Assembly: GCF_947497025.1 (NCBI RefSeq) | Contig: NZ_CANMFC010000003.1 | Coordinates: 1-64,000 of the forward strand | Reading direction: 5' to 3' | DNA: 64,000 nt | Origin: an uncultured Kushneria sp. | GTDB taxonomy: Bacteria; Pseudomonadota; Gammaproteobacteria; Pseudomonadales; Halomonadaceae | Shown: in pieces, positions 16,972 through 25,236 of the stretch | Layout: each line of letters starts with the position of its first letter | How positions within the stretch are numbered: the stretch's first letter is position 1 | Made by a program: the position numbers and the translations under genes | Notes under the pieces: model-generated | What the model was told of the DNA's origin: nothing | The model's input: only the letters and a program-made list of their open reading frames with translations | Databases searched by the model: none

Positions 16972-17627
16972 GCCATATCAATACCCATAGTGAAGAAAAT
17001 CGCCTGCGCGAGGAGATCAGCGAGATCGGCCGTGCCTTCCGTCAGCTGGGCATGGCGCCCGGCACTTCCGGCAACATCAGCGCCAAATGCGACGGCGGCT
17101 GGCTGATGACGCCGACCAATGCCAGCCTGGGCGCGCTGGACCCGGCCGAGATCTCGATGCTCGACTGGGAGGGCAATCTGCTCTCCGGCAAGCCGCCGAC
17201 CAAGGAGTCCTTTCTTCACCGCGCCTTCTATGAGTCGCGCGAAGAGGCCGGTGGCGTCATCCATCTGCATTCGACCTACGCCTCGGCGGTTTCCTGCCTG
17301 CAGGGGCTGGACGAGCGCTCCTGCATTCCGCCGATTACGCCCTATTTCGTGATGCGGGTAGGCCGTCTGCCGCTGCTGCCCTATTTTCAGCCCGGCGATC
17401 CGGCAATGGGCGAGGCGGTGCGCGAATACGCGTCGGATTACAGCGCCGTGCTGCTGGCCAATCACGGCCCGGTGGTAGCCGGCAAGTCACTGGAAGTCGC
17501 GCGCAATGCCATCGAGGAGCTCGAGGAGACCGCCCGTTTGTTCCTGTTGCTCCAGGGTCAGCAGATCAACACCCTGAATGATGAGCAGATCGACGGCCTG
17601 CGCCAGCAGTTTGGCGCCCGCTGGTAG
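16968..17627 (+). CDS. otnC: 3-oxo-tetronate 4-phosphate decarboxylase (class II aldolase fold)
   Basis: 219 residues. MAPGTSGNISAK is the phosphate-binding loop of class II (fuculose/ribulose-phosphate) aldolases. GVIHLHSTYASAVS has the zinc-binding His pair, with a further His in LLANHGPVVAG. Glu in TKESFLHRAFYE fits the catalytic base region. OtnC removes CO2 from 3-oxo-tetronate 4-phosphate to give dihydroxyacetone phosphate, which enters glycolysis. The ATGA overlap with otnK shows coupled translation. Confidence 0.92.
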   Translation: MSHINTHSEENRLREEISEIGRAFRQLGMAPGTSGNISAKCDGGWLMTPTNASLGALDPAEISMLDWEGNLLSGKPPTKESFLHRAFYESREEAGGVIHLHSTYASAVSCLQGLDERSCIPPITPYFVMRVGRLPLLPYFQPGDPAMGEAVREYASDYSAVLLANHGPVVAGKSLEVARNAIEELEETARLFLLLQGQQINTLNDEQIDGLRQQFGARW

Positions 17628-17698
17628 TCATTTCGCTCCCGGTGCCGTGGGCGCCGGGTTACGGCTGTCTGTTGTTATCCACTTTTGAAGGAGCGCTC

Positions 17699-18478
17699 AT
17701 GCCGCGTTTTGCTGCCAACCTCACCATGATGTTCAACGAAGTCTCCTTCATGCAGCGCTTTGAACAGGCCGCGGATCAGGGCTTTGAAGCGGTAGAATAT
17801 CTCTTCCCCTACGCCTTTGAGGCGGAGGCGATTGCCCGGGAACTCAAGCGTCATGACCTCAAGCAGGTGCTGTTCAATCTACCTGCCGGAGACTGGGAAG
17901 CCGGCGAGCGCGGTCTGGCTGCGCTGCCCGGGCGCGAAAGCGAGTTTCGTGACAGCGTCGAGACGGCGATTCGCTACGCCCGCGCGCTGAACTGTCCGAG
18001 GGTACACGCCATGGCCGGGGTAGCCGGCGAGGGGGCGGATCTTTCGGCCATGCACGATACCTACCTGAGCAATATTCGTTTTGCCGCGCGTCGGCTTCAG
18101 GAGGAGGGCATTACGCTGTTGCTCGAGCCCATCAACAGCCGCGACATGCCGGGCTATTTCATCAACCATCAGCATGAGGCGCATGATGTGATCGAGACGC
18201 TGGGCGAGTCCAATATCCGGGTACAGATGGACTTCTATCACACCCAGATCATGGACGGCGATCTCTGGGAAACCTTCCAGGAGTACCGCGAAGGCGTGGG
18301 TCATATCCAGATTGCCGGCGTGCCCGAGCGTCATGAGCCCGATACCGGCGAGGTGAATTATGCCTGGCTGTTCGACCAGCTTGACTGCGTCGGTTTTGAC
18401 GGCTGGCTGGGTTGTGAGTACAAGCCCCGCGGTGAGACGGCAGCGGGGCTTGGGTGGTTTGCGCCCTGGCGGCGTTAA
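17699..18478 (+). CDS. otnI: 2-oxo-tetronate isomerase (hydroxypyruvate isomerase family)
   Basis: 259 residues from the ATG at 17699, which has AAGGAG seven bases upstream. A frame opening at 17642 adds an unrelated leader. The TIM-barrel isomerase motifs are intact: LLLEPINSRDMPGYF with a catalytic Glu, VQMDFYHTQIMDGDL with metal ligands, IQIAGVPERHEPDTGEVNY, and GCEYKPRG with the second Glu. It converts 2-oxo- to 3-oxo-tetronate, linking the dehydrogenases to OtnK. It is the last gene of the plus-strand operon and ends nine bases from the convergent PEP-mutase-family gene. Confidence 0.92.
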   Translation: MPRFAANLTMMFNEVSFMQRFEQAADQGFEAVEYLFPYAFEAEAIARELKRHDLKQVLFNLPAGDWEAGERGLAALPGRESEFRDSVETAIRYARALNCPRVHAMAGVAGEGADLSAMHDTYLSNIRFAARRLQEEGITLLLEPINSRDMPGYFINHQHEAHDVIETLGESNIRVQMDFYHTQIMDGDLWETFQEYREGVGHIQIAGVPERHEPDTGEVNYAWLFDQLDCVGFDGWLGCEYKPRGETAAGLGWFAPWRR

Positions 18479-18487
18479 GCGACCGGC

Positions 18488-19375
18488 TTACTTGCCATGG
18501 TCTGAATAGCGCGTTTCGAGATCGTCGAAAAGCGCTTTTTTGACCAGCCGCTGGCGCTCGCTGAACGAAGCCACCAGCTGTGGGTCTTCATCCAGTCGTC
18601 CGTTTTTGAGCAGTCGAGGCAGCGCCCTTTGCATACCGCAGACGGCACTTTGCAGCGCGGCGTTGGCATAGAGCACCACGGCATAGCCCAGCTGCTCGAG
18701 TTCATCGCGATCAAGCGTGGGCGTTTTGCCGCCGATCACGATGTTGATCAACTGGGGCGTTTTGAAAAGCGCTGGCAGGCGTCGTATATCCTCCAGTGAC
18801 TCGGTCGCTTCGATAAACAGGATATCCGCGCCCGCCTCGGCAAACCGATGTGCCCGTTCGATGGCATGATCGATGCCATGGACGGCTGCGGCATCGGTAC
18901 GGGCAATAATCTGGACATTGTCATCATCGCGGGCGTCGACGGCGGCCTTGATCCTGTTCACCATCTCTTCTGTGGCCACGACCTGTTTGCCGCTGAAATG
19001 GCCACATTTTTTGGGCATCGCCTGATCCTCGAGCTGAATGGCGTCGGCGCCGCTACGTTCCAGGGTGCGTACCGTCTGGCGAACGTTCAGGGCGTTACCA
19101 AAACCGGTATCGGCATCCACTATCATGGGAAGTTCAACGACATCGCGTACCCGGGCGGTATGCTCGGCGACGTCATGCAGGCCAATAAATCCCAGATCAG
19201 GGAGCCCCAGCGACATATTGCTGACGCCGGCGCCGGTGAGATAGAGCGCTTCAAAGCCCGCATCTTCGACGACCCGGGCGCTGAGCGCGTTGAACACCCC
19301 GGGCATCAGCATGGCATTGCGTGCCATGATCCGACGGCGAAAGGCCGCGCGTCGTTGGGTAGCTGTAGTGGACAT
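18488..19375 (-). CDS. Isocitrate lyase/PEP mutase family enzyme (PrpB or oxaloacetate decarboxylase-like)
   Basis: 295 residues from the ATG at 19375, with GGAGGAG upstream. LPMIVDADTGFGNALNV holds the Mg-binding Asp pair. QLEDQAMPKKCGHFSGKQVV contains the KKCGH loop with the catalytic Cys, as in methylisocitrate lyase and related lyases. IARTDAAAVHGIDHAIERA follows as expected. The KK/GHF variant differs from PrpB's KRCGH, so an oxaloacetate decarboxylase or other 2-methyl-malate-type lyase is equally possible. No prp genes are nearby. It is convergent with the tetronate operon and does not seem part of it. Confidence 0.82.
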   Translation of the reverse strand: MSTTATQRRAAFRRRIMARNAMLMPGVFNALSARVVEDAGFEALYLTGAGVSNMSLGLPDLGFIGLHDVAEHTARVRDVVELPMIVDADTGFGNALNVRQTVRTLERSGADAIQLEDQAMPKKCGHFSGKQVVATEEMVNRIKAAVDARDDDNVQIIARTDAAAVHGIDHAIERAHRFAEAGADILFIEATESLEDIRRLPALFKTPQLINIVIGGKTPTLDRDELEQLGYAVVLYANAALQSAVCGMQRALPRLLKNGRLDEDPQLVASFSERQRLVKKALFDDLETRYSDHGK

Positions 19376-19500
19376 GGCATGACTCCTCCGGCAGGACAAA
19401 TTGCCACCTTGAAACAGTCTCTGGTGCGCTACGGGTTCAGCAGCGGATGAAAAGGTAGCCTTATCAGTTCCGGCCTTCTTTTTTGCAGTCTACATAATAA

Positions 19501-19526
19501 AACGCCCGACCAGAGGGTCGGGCGTT
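19501..19526 (-). terminator. Terminator of the nitrite assimilation operon
   Basis: AACGCCCGAC at 19501-19510 pairs with GTCGGGCGTT at 19517-19526. Read on the minus strand, it is followed by TTTATTAT, and it lies 25 bases after the FNT gene stop. Confidence 0.85.
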
Positions 19527-19551
19527 GACTGCTTTCTTGTTTCATCAGAAA

Positions 19552-20445
19552 TCAGACGCGTGCCTTGATATCCATCGGCGCAGTGTCGTTTTTTGTCGCT
19601 GCGTTTTTTTGAGCCCGGTTCTGGGACGGTGCGTCGGCCATTTCCCGCTTCGGACCGGTGCGAACATGGGTGGTGTAGAGCGTCAGGCCTGTAAAAGCGA
19701 GACCGCCGGCCAGGTTCCCCAGCACGGTAGGAATCTCGTTCCACCACATGTAGTCCCATACCGAAAAATCACCGCCCATGATCAGCGCCGAAGGAAACAG
19801 AAACATATTGACGATCGAGTGCTCAAAGCCCATGTAGAAAAAGAGCATGATCGGCATCCACATGGCGATGGCCTTGCCACTGACCGAGCTGGACACCATG
19901 GCGCCCACCACGCCCATCGAGACCATCCAGTTACACAGCATGCCGCGCATGAAGATGGTGACCCAGCCGGCCAGCCCGTACTCGGCGTACCCCAGGGTGC
20001 GGGCCTTGCCGATGCTGGCAATCTTCCCGCCAATCTCGCCGGGGCCAATGGAGAAACCGTAGGTAAGAATGAAGGCGATCATGAAGGCGACCGTCAGCGC
20101 GCCGCCCAGGTTACCCAGAAAGACCCATCCCCAATTGCGCAGGATGCCCTTGAACGTCACCCCGGGGCGACGATCCAGCAGGGCCAGGGGCGTGAGCATG
20201 AACACGCCCGTGAGTAGATCAAAGCCCATCAGATAAAGCATCACGAACCCGACCGGAAAGAGTATGGCGCCAATCAGGGGCTCGCCGGTCTGTACCGTAA
20301 TGGTGATCGCAAAGGCGGCGGCCAGGGCCAGAATGGCCCCGGCCATGAAGGCACGAATCAGCGTGTCACGCGTGGACATCGCAATCTTTGACGCACCGGA
20401 ATCGACCATTTTGGTGACGAATTCAGCAGGAGTGAGATAGGACAT
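19552..20445 (-). CDS. Formate/nitrite transporter (FNT) family channel, NirC-like
   Basis: 297 residues with six to seven hydrophobic spans. FITITVQTG-like segments, FPVGFVMLYLMGFDLLTG and LCNWMVSMGVVGAMVSSS are FNT signatures. The gating His lies in MGFEHSIVNMF. E. coli NirC is 268 residues, and the extra length here is a charged C-terminal tail after TLYTTHVRTGPKREMAD. Placement right after nirD makes nitrite the likely substrate, for uptake or release. It is the last gene of the operon, 66 bases after nirD and followed by a terminator. Confidence 0.9.
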   Translation of the reverse strand: MSYLTPAEFVTKMVDSGASKIAMSTRDTLIRAFMAGAILALAAAFAITITVQTGEPLIGAILFPVGFVMLYLMGFDLLTGVFMLTPLALLDRRPGVTFKGILRNWGWVFLGNLGGALTVAFMIAFILTYGFSIGPGEIGGKIASIGKARTLGYAEYGLAGWVTIFMRGMLCNWMVSMGVVGAMVSSSVSGKAIAMWMPIMLFFYMGFEHSIVNMFLFPSALIMGGDFSVWDYMWWNEIPTVLGNLAGGLAFTGLTLYTTHVRTGPKREMADAPSQNRAQKNAATKNDTAPMDIKARV

Positions 20446-20511
20446 GATATGGCCTCTGGTGTGTTGTTGTTATGCCATGTATCGGTGGGGCCGGTGATCA
20501 CATCGTCGCCA

Positions 20512-20874
20512 TCAGGCAATGACGACGCATTCGCCCTCGAGTCGTACGTCATAGGTGGCCAGGCGAATATCGTTGTCTTCAAGACAGACGCCATCATCAA
20601 GCCGGAAGTGCTGTTTGTAGAGGGGCGAGGCCACCACCAGCTCACCCCCCTTGTCGCCGATGATGCCGCGGCCGATCACGTTGGCATTCGAAAACGGGTC
20701 ATGGTTGTCGATGCCAAACACCTCCGGGGCGCTGTGACGGTCGCGCCCGTGCGGCAGATAGAACAGCGCGATCTGGCGGCCGTCGTGCAGGACCACCACG
20801 CCCGAGTAGTCGACCAGATCATGGACACTGCACAGCACCCGTGCAGTGTTTTCAACGGCAGTTGCAGGACTCAT
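20512..20874 (-). CDS. nirD: Assimilatory nitrite reductase small subunit
   Basis: 120 residues with a Rieske-like fold of the NirD type: VLHDGRQIALFYLPHGRDR, VFGIDNHDPFSNANVIGRGI and VVASPLYKQHFRLDDGVCLE. The Rieske cluster ligands are not present (no CxH pairs), which is normal for NirD. It partners NirB in the NADH-dependent six-electron reduction of nitrite to ammonium in the cytoplasm. The start overlaps the nirB stop region by one base at 20874, so the two are coupled. Confidence 0.92.
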   Translation of the reverse strand: MSPATAVENTARVLCSVHDLVDYSGVVVLHDGRQIALFYLPHGRDRHSAPEVFGIDNHDPFSNANVIGRGIIGDKGGELVVASPLYKQHFRLDDGVCLEDNDIRLATYDVRLEGECVVIA

Positions 20875-23456
20875 CAGCGAATCTCCACGGCAAGGGAATC
20901 AATTTCATTGGCGCGCGCTGGGCGGGGCTGGTCGCGCTCGGTGACATTGACGATATCCGGGTCACCGCATTTGTCGTTAACAAAGGTGCGAAAGCGCTTG
21001 AGCTTTTCCGGGTCCTTCAGGGCGTTGGCCCACTCGCACTCGTAGGTCTCGACCACGTGATGCATCTGGCGCTCGAGTTCGTCACCCAGCCCGAGGCTGT
21101 CGTCGATGATCACTTCTTTCAGGAAATCCAGACCGCCTTCGAGACTTTCCCGCCACACCGAGGTGCGCTGGAGCTTGTCGGCGGTGCGCACGTAGAACAT
21201 CAGGAAACGATCGACGTAGCGAATCAGCGTGTCGCTGTCGATGTCGGTGGCAAAGAGTTCGGCGTGGCGCGGGCGCATGCCGCCGTTGCCGCAGACATAC
21301 AGGTTCCAGCCGGCCTCGGTGGCGATCACGCCGATGTCCTTGCCCTGGGCCTCGGCGCACTCGCGGGTGCAGCCCGACACACCCATCTTGACCTTGTGTG
21401 GGGTGCGCAGGCCCTTGTAGCGATGCTCGAGTTCCAGCGCCATGGCGACACTGTCCTGTACGCCGTAGCGACACCAGGTGTTGCCCACACAGGATTTCAC
21501 CGTGCGCAGCGACTTGCCATAGGCGTGGCCGGTTTCAAAGCCGGCCTTGATCAATTCTTCCCAGATGTCCGGCAGTTCGTGCAGCTCGGCGCCGAAAAGG
21601 TCAATGCGCTGGCCACCGGTGATCTTGGTGTAGAGATCATATTTTTTGGCCACCTGACCCAGCGCCACCAGCTTGTCGGGGGTGATCTCGCCGCCGGCGA
21701 CCCGGGGCATGACCGAGTAGGTGCCGTTTTTCTGCATGTTGGCCATGAAGGTGTCATTGGTGTCCTGCAGCGCGACGTTCTGCGGGTCCATGATCGGCTG
21801 GTTCCAGCAGGTGGCAAGAATCGACCCGATGGTCGGCTTGCAGATATCGCACCCCAGTCCGTGGCCGTGCTTCTCCAGCAGTTCATCAAAGGAGTGGATG
21901 CCTTCGACGCGCACCATGGCGTAGAGCTCTTGGCGGGTGTAATGAAAGTGCTCGCAGAGGCTTTTATCCACCTCGATGCCGCGGGACTCGAGCTCGTGCT
22001 CGAACACCTGCTTCAAAAGCGCCGCGCAGCCGCCGCAGCCGGTGCTGGCCTTCGTCTCGATCTTGAGTGCCGCGATATCGGCGCAGCCCTCATCAACGGC
22101 CTGGCAGATGGCGCCCTTGGTGACGTTGTGGCACGAACAGACCATGGCGGTATCGGGCAGGGCATCGGCGCCCAGGGTCGGTGCACCGCCCTCGCTTTGC
22201 GGCAGAATCAGCACCGCCGGGTCCTTCGGCAGGTCGATGCCGTTCTGGACGTACTGCAGCAGGGTGTCGTAGTAGCTGTTGTCACCCACCAGCACCGCAC
22301 CCAGTGCCTTTGTGCCGTCGCCTGAGACCACCAGCCGGCGATAGCCACTGCCGGCTTCGTCGATCCAGCGATAGCTTTTCGCTCCTTCGGTGGTGCCAAA
22401 GGCGTCACCGATCGAGCCGACATCCACCCCCAGAAGCTTGAGTTTGGTCGACATGTCCGCGCCGCTGAAGGGCACGCACACATCGGTGAGACAGCTCGCC
22501 ACGGTGCGGGCCATGGTGTAGCCAGGCGCCACCAGACCAAAGATTTGGCCGTTCCAGAGCGCACACTCGCCGATGGCAAAGATTTCCGGATCGGAGGTGC
22601 GGCAGGTCTCATCGATCACGATGCCGCCGCGTTCGCCGATCTCCAGCCCACAGTCGCGGGCCAGCTGATCCTGGGGGCGGATGCCGGCGGAAAAGAGCAC
22701 CAGATCGGTGTCCAGGTGCTCGCCACCCTTGAAGTGCATGCGATAGGCGTAGTCATTATCGGACGTGGCGATGATCTCTTCGGTGGCACAACCGGTGTGT
22801 ACACCCACGCCGAGGGCTTCGATGCGCTCGCGCAGTGCTGCACCGCCCTGATCATCCAGCTGGACCGGCATCAGGCGCGGGGCGAACTCCACTACGTGGG
22901 CTTCAAGGCCCAGCGACTTGAGTGCGTTGGCGGCCTCCAGCCCCAGCAGCCCGCCGCCAATCACCACGCCCCGGCGGGCGGTACTGGCGTGTTCGCGAAT
23001 GGCATCGAGATCATCCAGGGTGCGATAGACCAGCCGTGCCTGGGGGTGTTCGCTGACCTCAGGGCCCGGAATCGGTGGCACGAAAGGGTATGAGCCGGTG
23101 GCGATGATCAGGCTGTCGTAGGGCAGACGACCCTCGGAGGTGAGGATTTCGCGCCTGTCACGATCGATGCCCGAGATGCGCACACCCAGATGCAGCGACA
23201 CGCCGTGGGTGTCGTGCAGGTTGGCCTCACCGAGCGCGAGCGCGTCAGCGTCCTTGCCGGAAAAATACTCTGACAGGTGCACCCGATCATAGGCGCGATG
23301 GCGCTCATCACCGAACACGTGAATCTGGTAGTGCTGGGTGGCGCCGCGCTCGATCAGCTGTTCGACGCAGTGATGGCCCACCATGCCGTTGCCAATGATG
23401 ATGAGCTGCTTTTTCTCTTGATGGATTGTCTCTGCATGAATCGTCAGGTCCTGCAT
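20874..23456 (-). CDS. nirB: Assimilatory nitrite reductase [NAD(P)H] large subunit
   Basis: 860 residues, normal for NirB. Order of parts: an FAD/NAD(P) pyridine nucleotide-disulphide-reductase module (LIIIGNGMVGHHCVEQL; VVIGGGLLGLEAANALKSLG), a BFD-like [2Fe-2S] domain near 438-475 (VCSCHNVTKG, TGCGGCAALL), then the ferredoxin-like and siroheme/[4Fe-4S] domains. The cluster cysteines are in SCVGNTWCRYG near 655 and GCTRECAEAQG near 692. It reduces nitrite to ammonium with NirD. It is the second gene of the operon and starts two bases after the flavoprotein gene. Confidence 0.96.
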   Translation of the reverse strand: MQDLTIHAETIHQEKKQLIIIGNGMVGHHCVEQLIERGATQHYQIHVFGDERHRAYDRVHLSEYFSGKDADALALGEANLHDTHGVSLHLGVRISGIDRDRREILTSEGRLPYDSLIIATGSYPFVPPIPGPEVSEHPQARLVYRTLDDLDAIREHASTARRGVVIGGGLLGLEAANALKSLGLEAHVVEFAPRLMPVQLDDQGGAALRERIEALGVGVHTGCATEEIIATSDNDYAYRMHFKGGEHLDTDLVLFSAGIRPQDQLARDCGLEIGERGGIVIDETCRTSDPEIFAIGECALWNGQIFGLVAPGYTMARTVASCLTDVCVPFSGADMSTKLKLLGVDVGSIGDAFGTTEGAKSYRWIDEAGSGYRRLVVSGDGTKALGAVLVGDNSYYDTLLQYVQNGIDLPKDPAVLILPQSEGGAPTLGADALPDTAMVCSCHNVTKGAICQAVDEGCADIAALKIETKASTGCGGCAALLKQVFEHELESRGIEVDKSLCEHFHYTRQELYAMVRVEGIHSFDELLEKHGHGLGCDICKPTIGSILATCWNQPIMDPQNVALQDTNDTFMANMQKNGTYSVMPRVAGGEITPDKLVALGQVAKKYDLYTKITGGQRIDLFGAELHELPDIWEELIKAGFETGHAYGKSLRTVKSCVGNTWCRYGVQDSVAMALELEHRYKGLRTPHKVKMGVSGCTRECAEAQGKDIGVIATEAGWNLYVCGNGGMRPRHAELFATDIDSDTLIRYVDRFLMFYVRTADKLQRTSVWRESLEGGLDFLKEVIIDDSLGLGDELERQMHHVVETYECEWANALKDPEKLKRFRTFVNDKCGDPDIVNVTERDQPRPARANEIDSLAVEIR

Positions 23457-23458
23457 GA

Positions 23459-24721
23459 TCAGGCAGCCTCCTCGAGCTGTTGGATGGCGTCCGTGGCGCC
23501 AAAAATCAGCGTGTCACGGCAGGACGTGAGATCGTTTTGATCCACGCTCTGGCGGAAGTACCAGGGGCCATCGCGGGTGTCGCCGTAAAGCACGGCGCCG
23601 ACAAGTCGGTTATTGCGCAGAATCAGGCGGCGGTAGTCGCCGTGGCCGGCGTCGAGATAACGCAGTACCTCGTCGCCGGGTTCAGGGGTGAGGGTGCCGA
23701 AGGCGTAAAGCTCGACACCGCTGACCTTGAGCCGGGTGGCGCAGGGCGTCAGGGCGTAGCGGTGATCGCCACCGCAGAGCCGGTCGGCCAGCACCTCGAC
23801 CTGCGCCCAGATGGGGTCGACCAGACCAAAGGTGGTGTGCTCGAATTCACAGCACTCTCCGAGCGCCATGATGTGCCTATCACTGGTGGTCAGGGTGTTA
23901 TCCACGCGGATGGCCCGGCGCCCCTCAAGCCCTGCGTCCAGGCCGAGCTCGGCGTTGGGCACGATGCCGGCCGCGACCACTACCAGCCCGGCGGCCAGAT
24001 GCTCGCCATCATCCAGCATCACCCCCGAGACGTGGGTGCCATCGGCACTGTCATAGCCAACAGGACAGCGCCCAAGGCGCAGCGTGAGGCCGCGTCCCTG
24101 AAGTTCATTGGCCAGCAGCTCTGCGGCCCGGGCATCGAGCTGGCGATTCATCAGGTGCATACTGCGGTGCACTACGGTGACCTCAAGGCCGCGCTTTCGA
24201 AGCCCTTCGGCCGCCTCCAGCCCCAGCAGGCCACCGCCGATCACCACGGCGCGACGGGTGTGATCGCCTGCTGCCATCAGTGAGGCTACATCCTCGGTAG
24301 TGCGAAAACCGTGAATGCCGCCAAGTTCGGCGCCAGGCAAATCGAAAAGACGGGCCCGCGAGCCGGTGGCGATGATCAGTCGATCGTAGTCATGGCGCGT
24401 GCCCCGGTCATCGATGATCTGTCGCCTCAAACGGTCGATGAACCGGATGCGTCGGCCGCAGTGCAGCGTGATGTTGTGTGCCTCGAACCACTCGCGGTCA
24501 CGCAGGGTGATCTCCTGCTCACCAATCTCGCCGGCCAGTAGGGGCGAGAGGAGAATGCGGTTGTAGGCGGGGCTGGCTTCATCGCCGAACACATGAATGT
24601 CCTGCGGCCGCTCGGATCGGCTGACAAGTCCCTCCAGCAGCCGCTGGGTGGCCATGCCGTTGCCGACAATGAGCACGCGACGTGTGGCGATGGGCCGTAT
24701 GGTGTCGTGATCCGTTGTCAT
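23459..24721 (-). CDS. FAD/NAD(P)-dependent reductase, probable electron-donor subunit of assimilatory nitrate reductase
   Basis: 420 residues from the ATG at 24721. A frame opening at 24820 would start inside the promoter and is rejected. Two Rossmann loops are present, RVLIVGNGMATQRLLEGLVS and RAVVIGGGLLGLEAAEGLRK, with TTEDVASLMAAGD between them and IMALGECCEFEHTTFGLV as the FAD-binding C-motif. It resembles the N-terminal half of NirB and the NasB/NasC-type diaphorase subunits, but lacks the [2Fe-2S] and siroheme domains. It leads the nirBD-FNT operon and faces nasA, so passing electrons from NAD(P)H to NasA is the likely role. A sigma-54 promoter candidate lies 83-99 bases upstream of the ATG. 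Confidence 0.85.
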   Translation of the reverse strand: MTTDHDTIRPIATRRVLIVGNGMATQRLLEGLVSRSERPQDIHVFGDEASPAYNRILLSPLLAGEIGEQEITLRDREWFEAHNITLHCGRRIRFIDRLRRQIIDDRGTRHDYDRLIIATGSRARLFDLPGAELGGIHGFRTTEDVASLMAAGDHTRRAVVIGGGLLGLEAAEGLRKRGLEVTVVHRSMHLMNRQLDARAAELLANELQGRGLTLRLGRCPVGYDSADGTHVSGVMLDDGEHLAAGLVVVAAGIVPNAELGLDAGLEGRRAIRVDNTLTTSDRHIMALGECCEFEHTTFGLVDPIWAQVEVLADRLCGGDHRYALTPCATRLKVSGVELYAFGTLTPEPGDEVLRYLDAGHGDYRRLILRNNRLVGAVLYGDTRDGPWYFRQSVDQNDLTSCRDTLIFGATDAIQQLEEAA

Positions 24722-24803
24722 GCTCGACCTCCCGGCGTGATGGATTGTCGATAGCGCAGGTGACGCCCGTAAGTGAGAAGGGAATGTGTCCCTGCTGTCA
24801 TGA

Positions 24804-24820
24804 AGCGAACGCCGTGCCAA
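24804..24820 (-). promoter_or_regulatory. Candidate sigma-54 promoter of the reductase-nirBD-FNT operon
   Basis: Read on the minus strand the site is TTGGCACGGCGTTCGCT. The consensus is YTGGCACGrNNNTTGCW. The GG and GC dinucleotides have the required 10-base spacing and only one conserved base differs (C for T in the -12 box). The predicted start near 24793 leaves a leader of about 72 bases before the ATG at 24721. Confidence 0.7.
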
Positions 24821-25039
24821 AGGCGTGGGAGTCCTTTGATTTCAATCCTTTTCAGGATCATATGCGCCGACAGTGGGCAAGAATCGACTGCGGATTCACC
24901 AGCAGGGTGCCGTCGGAATGCCATCAGGGTGCCATCGCAGTGCAGCACGATGCCGGAGTGGCCATCTTTTGGTGCATTGGTCATCAGAATGTGAGGCTGG
25001 TGAATGTCAGCGTCCTGCTGTCACGACAAAACTCATTTC

Positions 25040-25056
25040 ATGGCCCGAATATTGCT
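25040..25056 (+). promoter_or_regulatory. Candidate sigma-54 promoter of nasA
   Basis: ATGGCCCGAATATTGCT matches YTGGCACGrNNNTTGCW with an intact TTGCT -12 box and the correct GG-to-GC spacing. The differences are C for A in the -24 box and A for Y at the first base. Transcription would begin near 25068, giving a leader of about 170 bases before the nasA ATG. Confidence 0.65.
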
Positions 25057-25101
25057 GATTCAGGTTATCAGTGGTTCAGACTGTCAATAGTGGCCGCGCC
25101 C

Positions 25102-25153
25102 CTTTTGACGGACGTCAGGTTTTTTCTCATTAATAGAAACTGTTGATCAAAAG
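25102..25153 (+). promoter_or_regulatory. Possible alternative hairpins in the nasA leader
   Basis: TTGAC at 25105-25109 can pair with GTCAG just downstream and is followed by a run of six T, like a weak terminator. CTTTTGA at 25102-25108 can instead pair with TCAAAAG at 25147-25153, which would exclude the first stem. A further GGCAG/CTGCC hairpin at 25210-25223 sits just before the ribosome site. This layout would suit attenuation or antitermination, but it is only inferred from base pairing. Confidence 0.25.
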
Positions 25154-25236
25154 CAGTGATGAGTCGGGGCGTGGCAAAAGCCTGGGACAGGGATGTTCGG
25201 CTGGATCAGGGCAGCCGCCTGCCGTAGAGGAGCGTT

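Larger units (their letters stand above)
24722..25236. other. Divergent nitrogen-control region between the reductase operon and nasA
   Basis: This 515-base gap has no credible gene. It holds two divergent sigma-54 promoter candidates (24804-24820 minus, 25040-25056 plus). CAGGGTGCC is repeated at 24903-24911 and 24925-24933, exactly 22 bp apart, between the promoters where an NtrC-type enhancer would be expected. The nasA leader after about 25068 has possible hairpins. No clear NtrC consensus palindrome was recognised. Confidence 0.5.

Noticed and set aside
20841-22325. A 494-codon open frame on the plus strand.
   Set aside because: It lies wholly opposite nirB, whose cluster and cofactor motifs are intact. 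The antisense frame is rich in His, Val, Ala and Gly typical of shadow frames in GC-rich DNA and shows no family motif.
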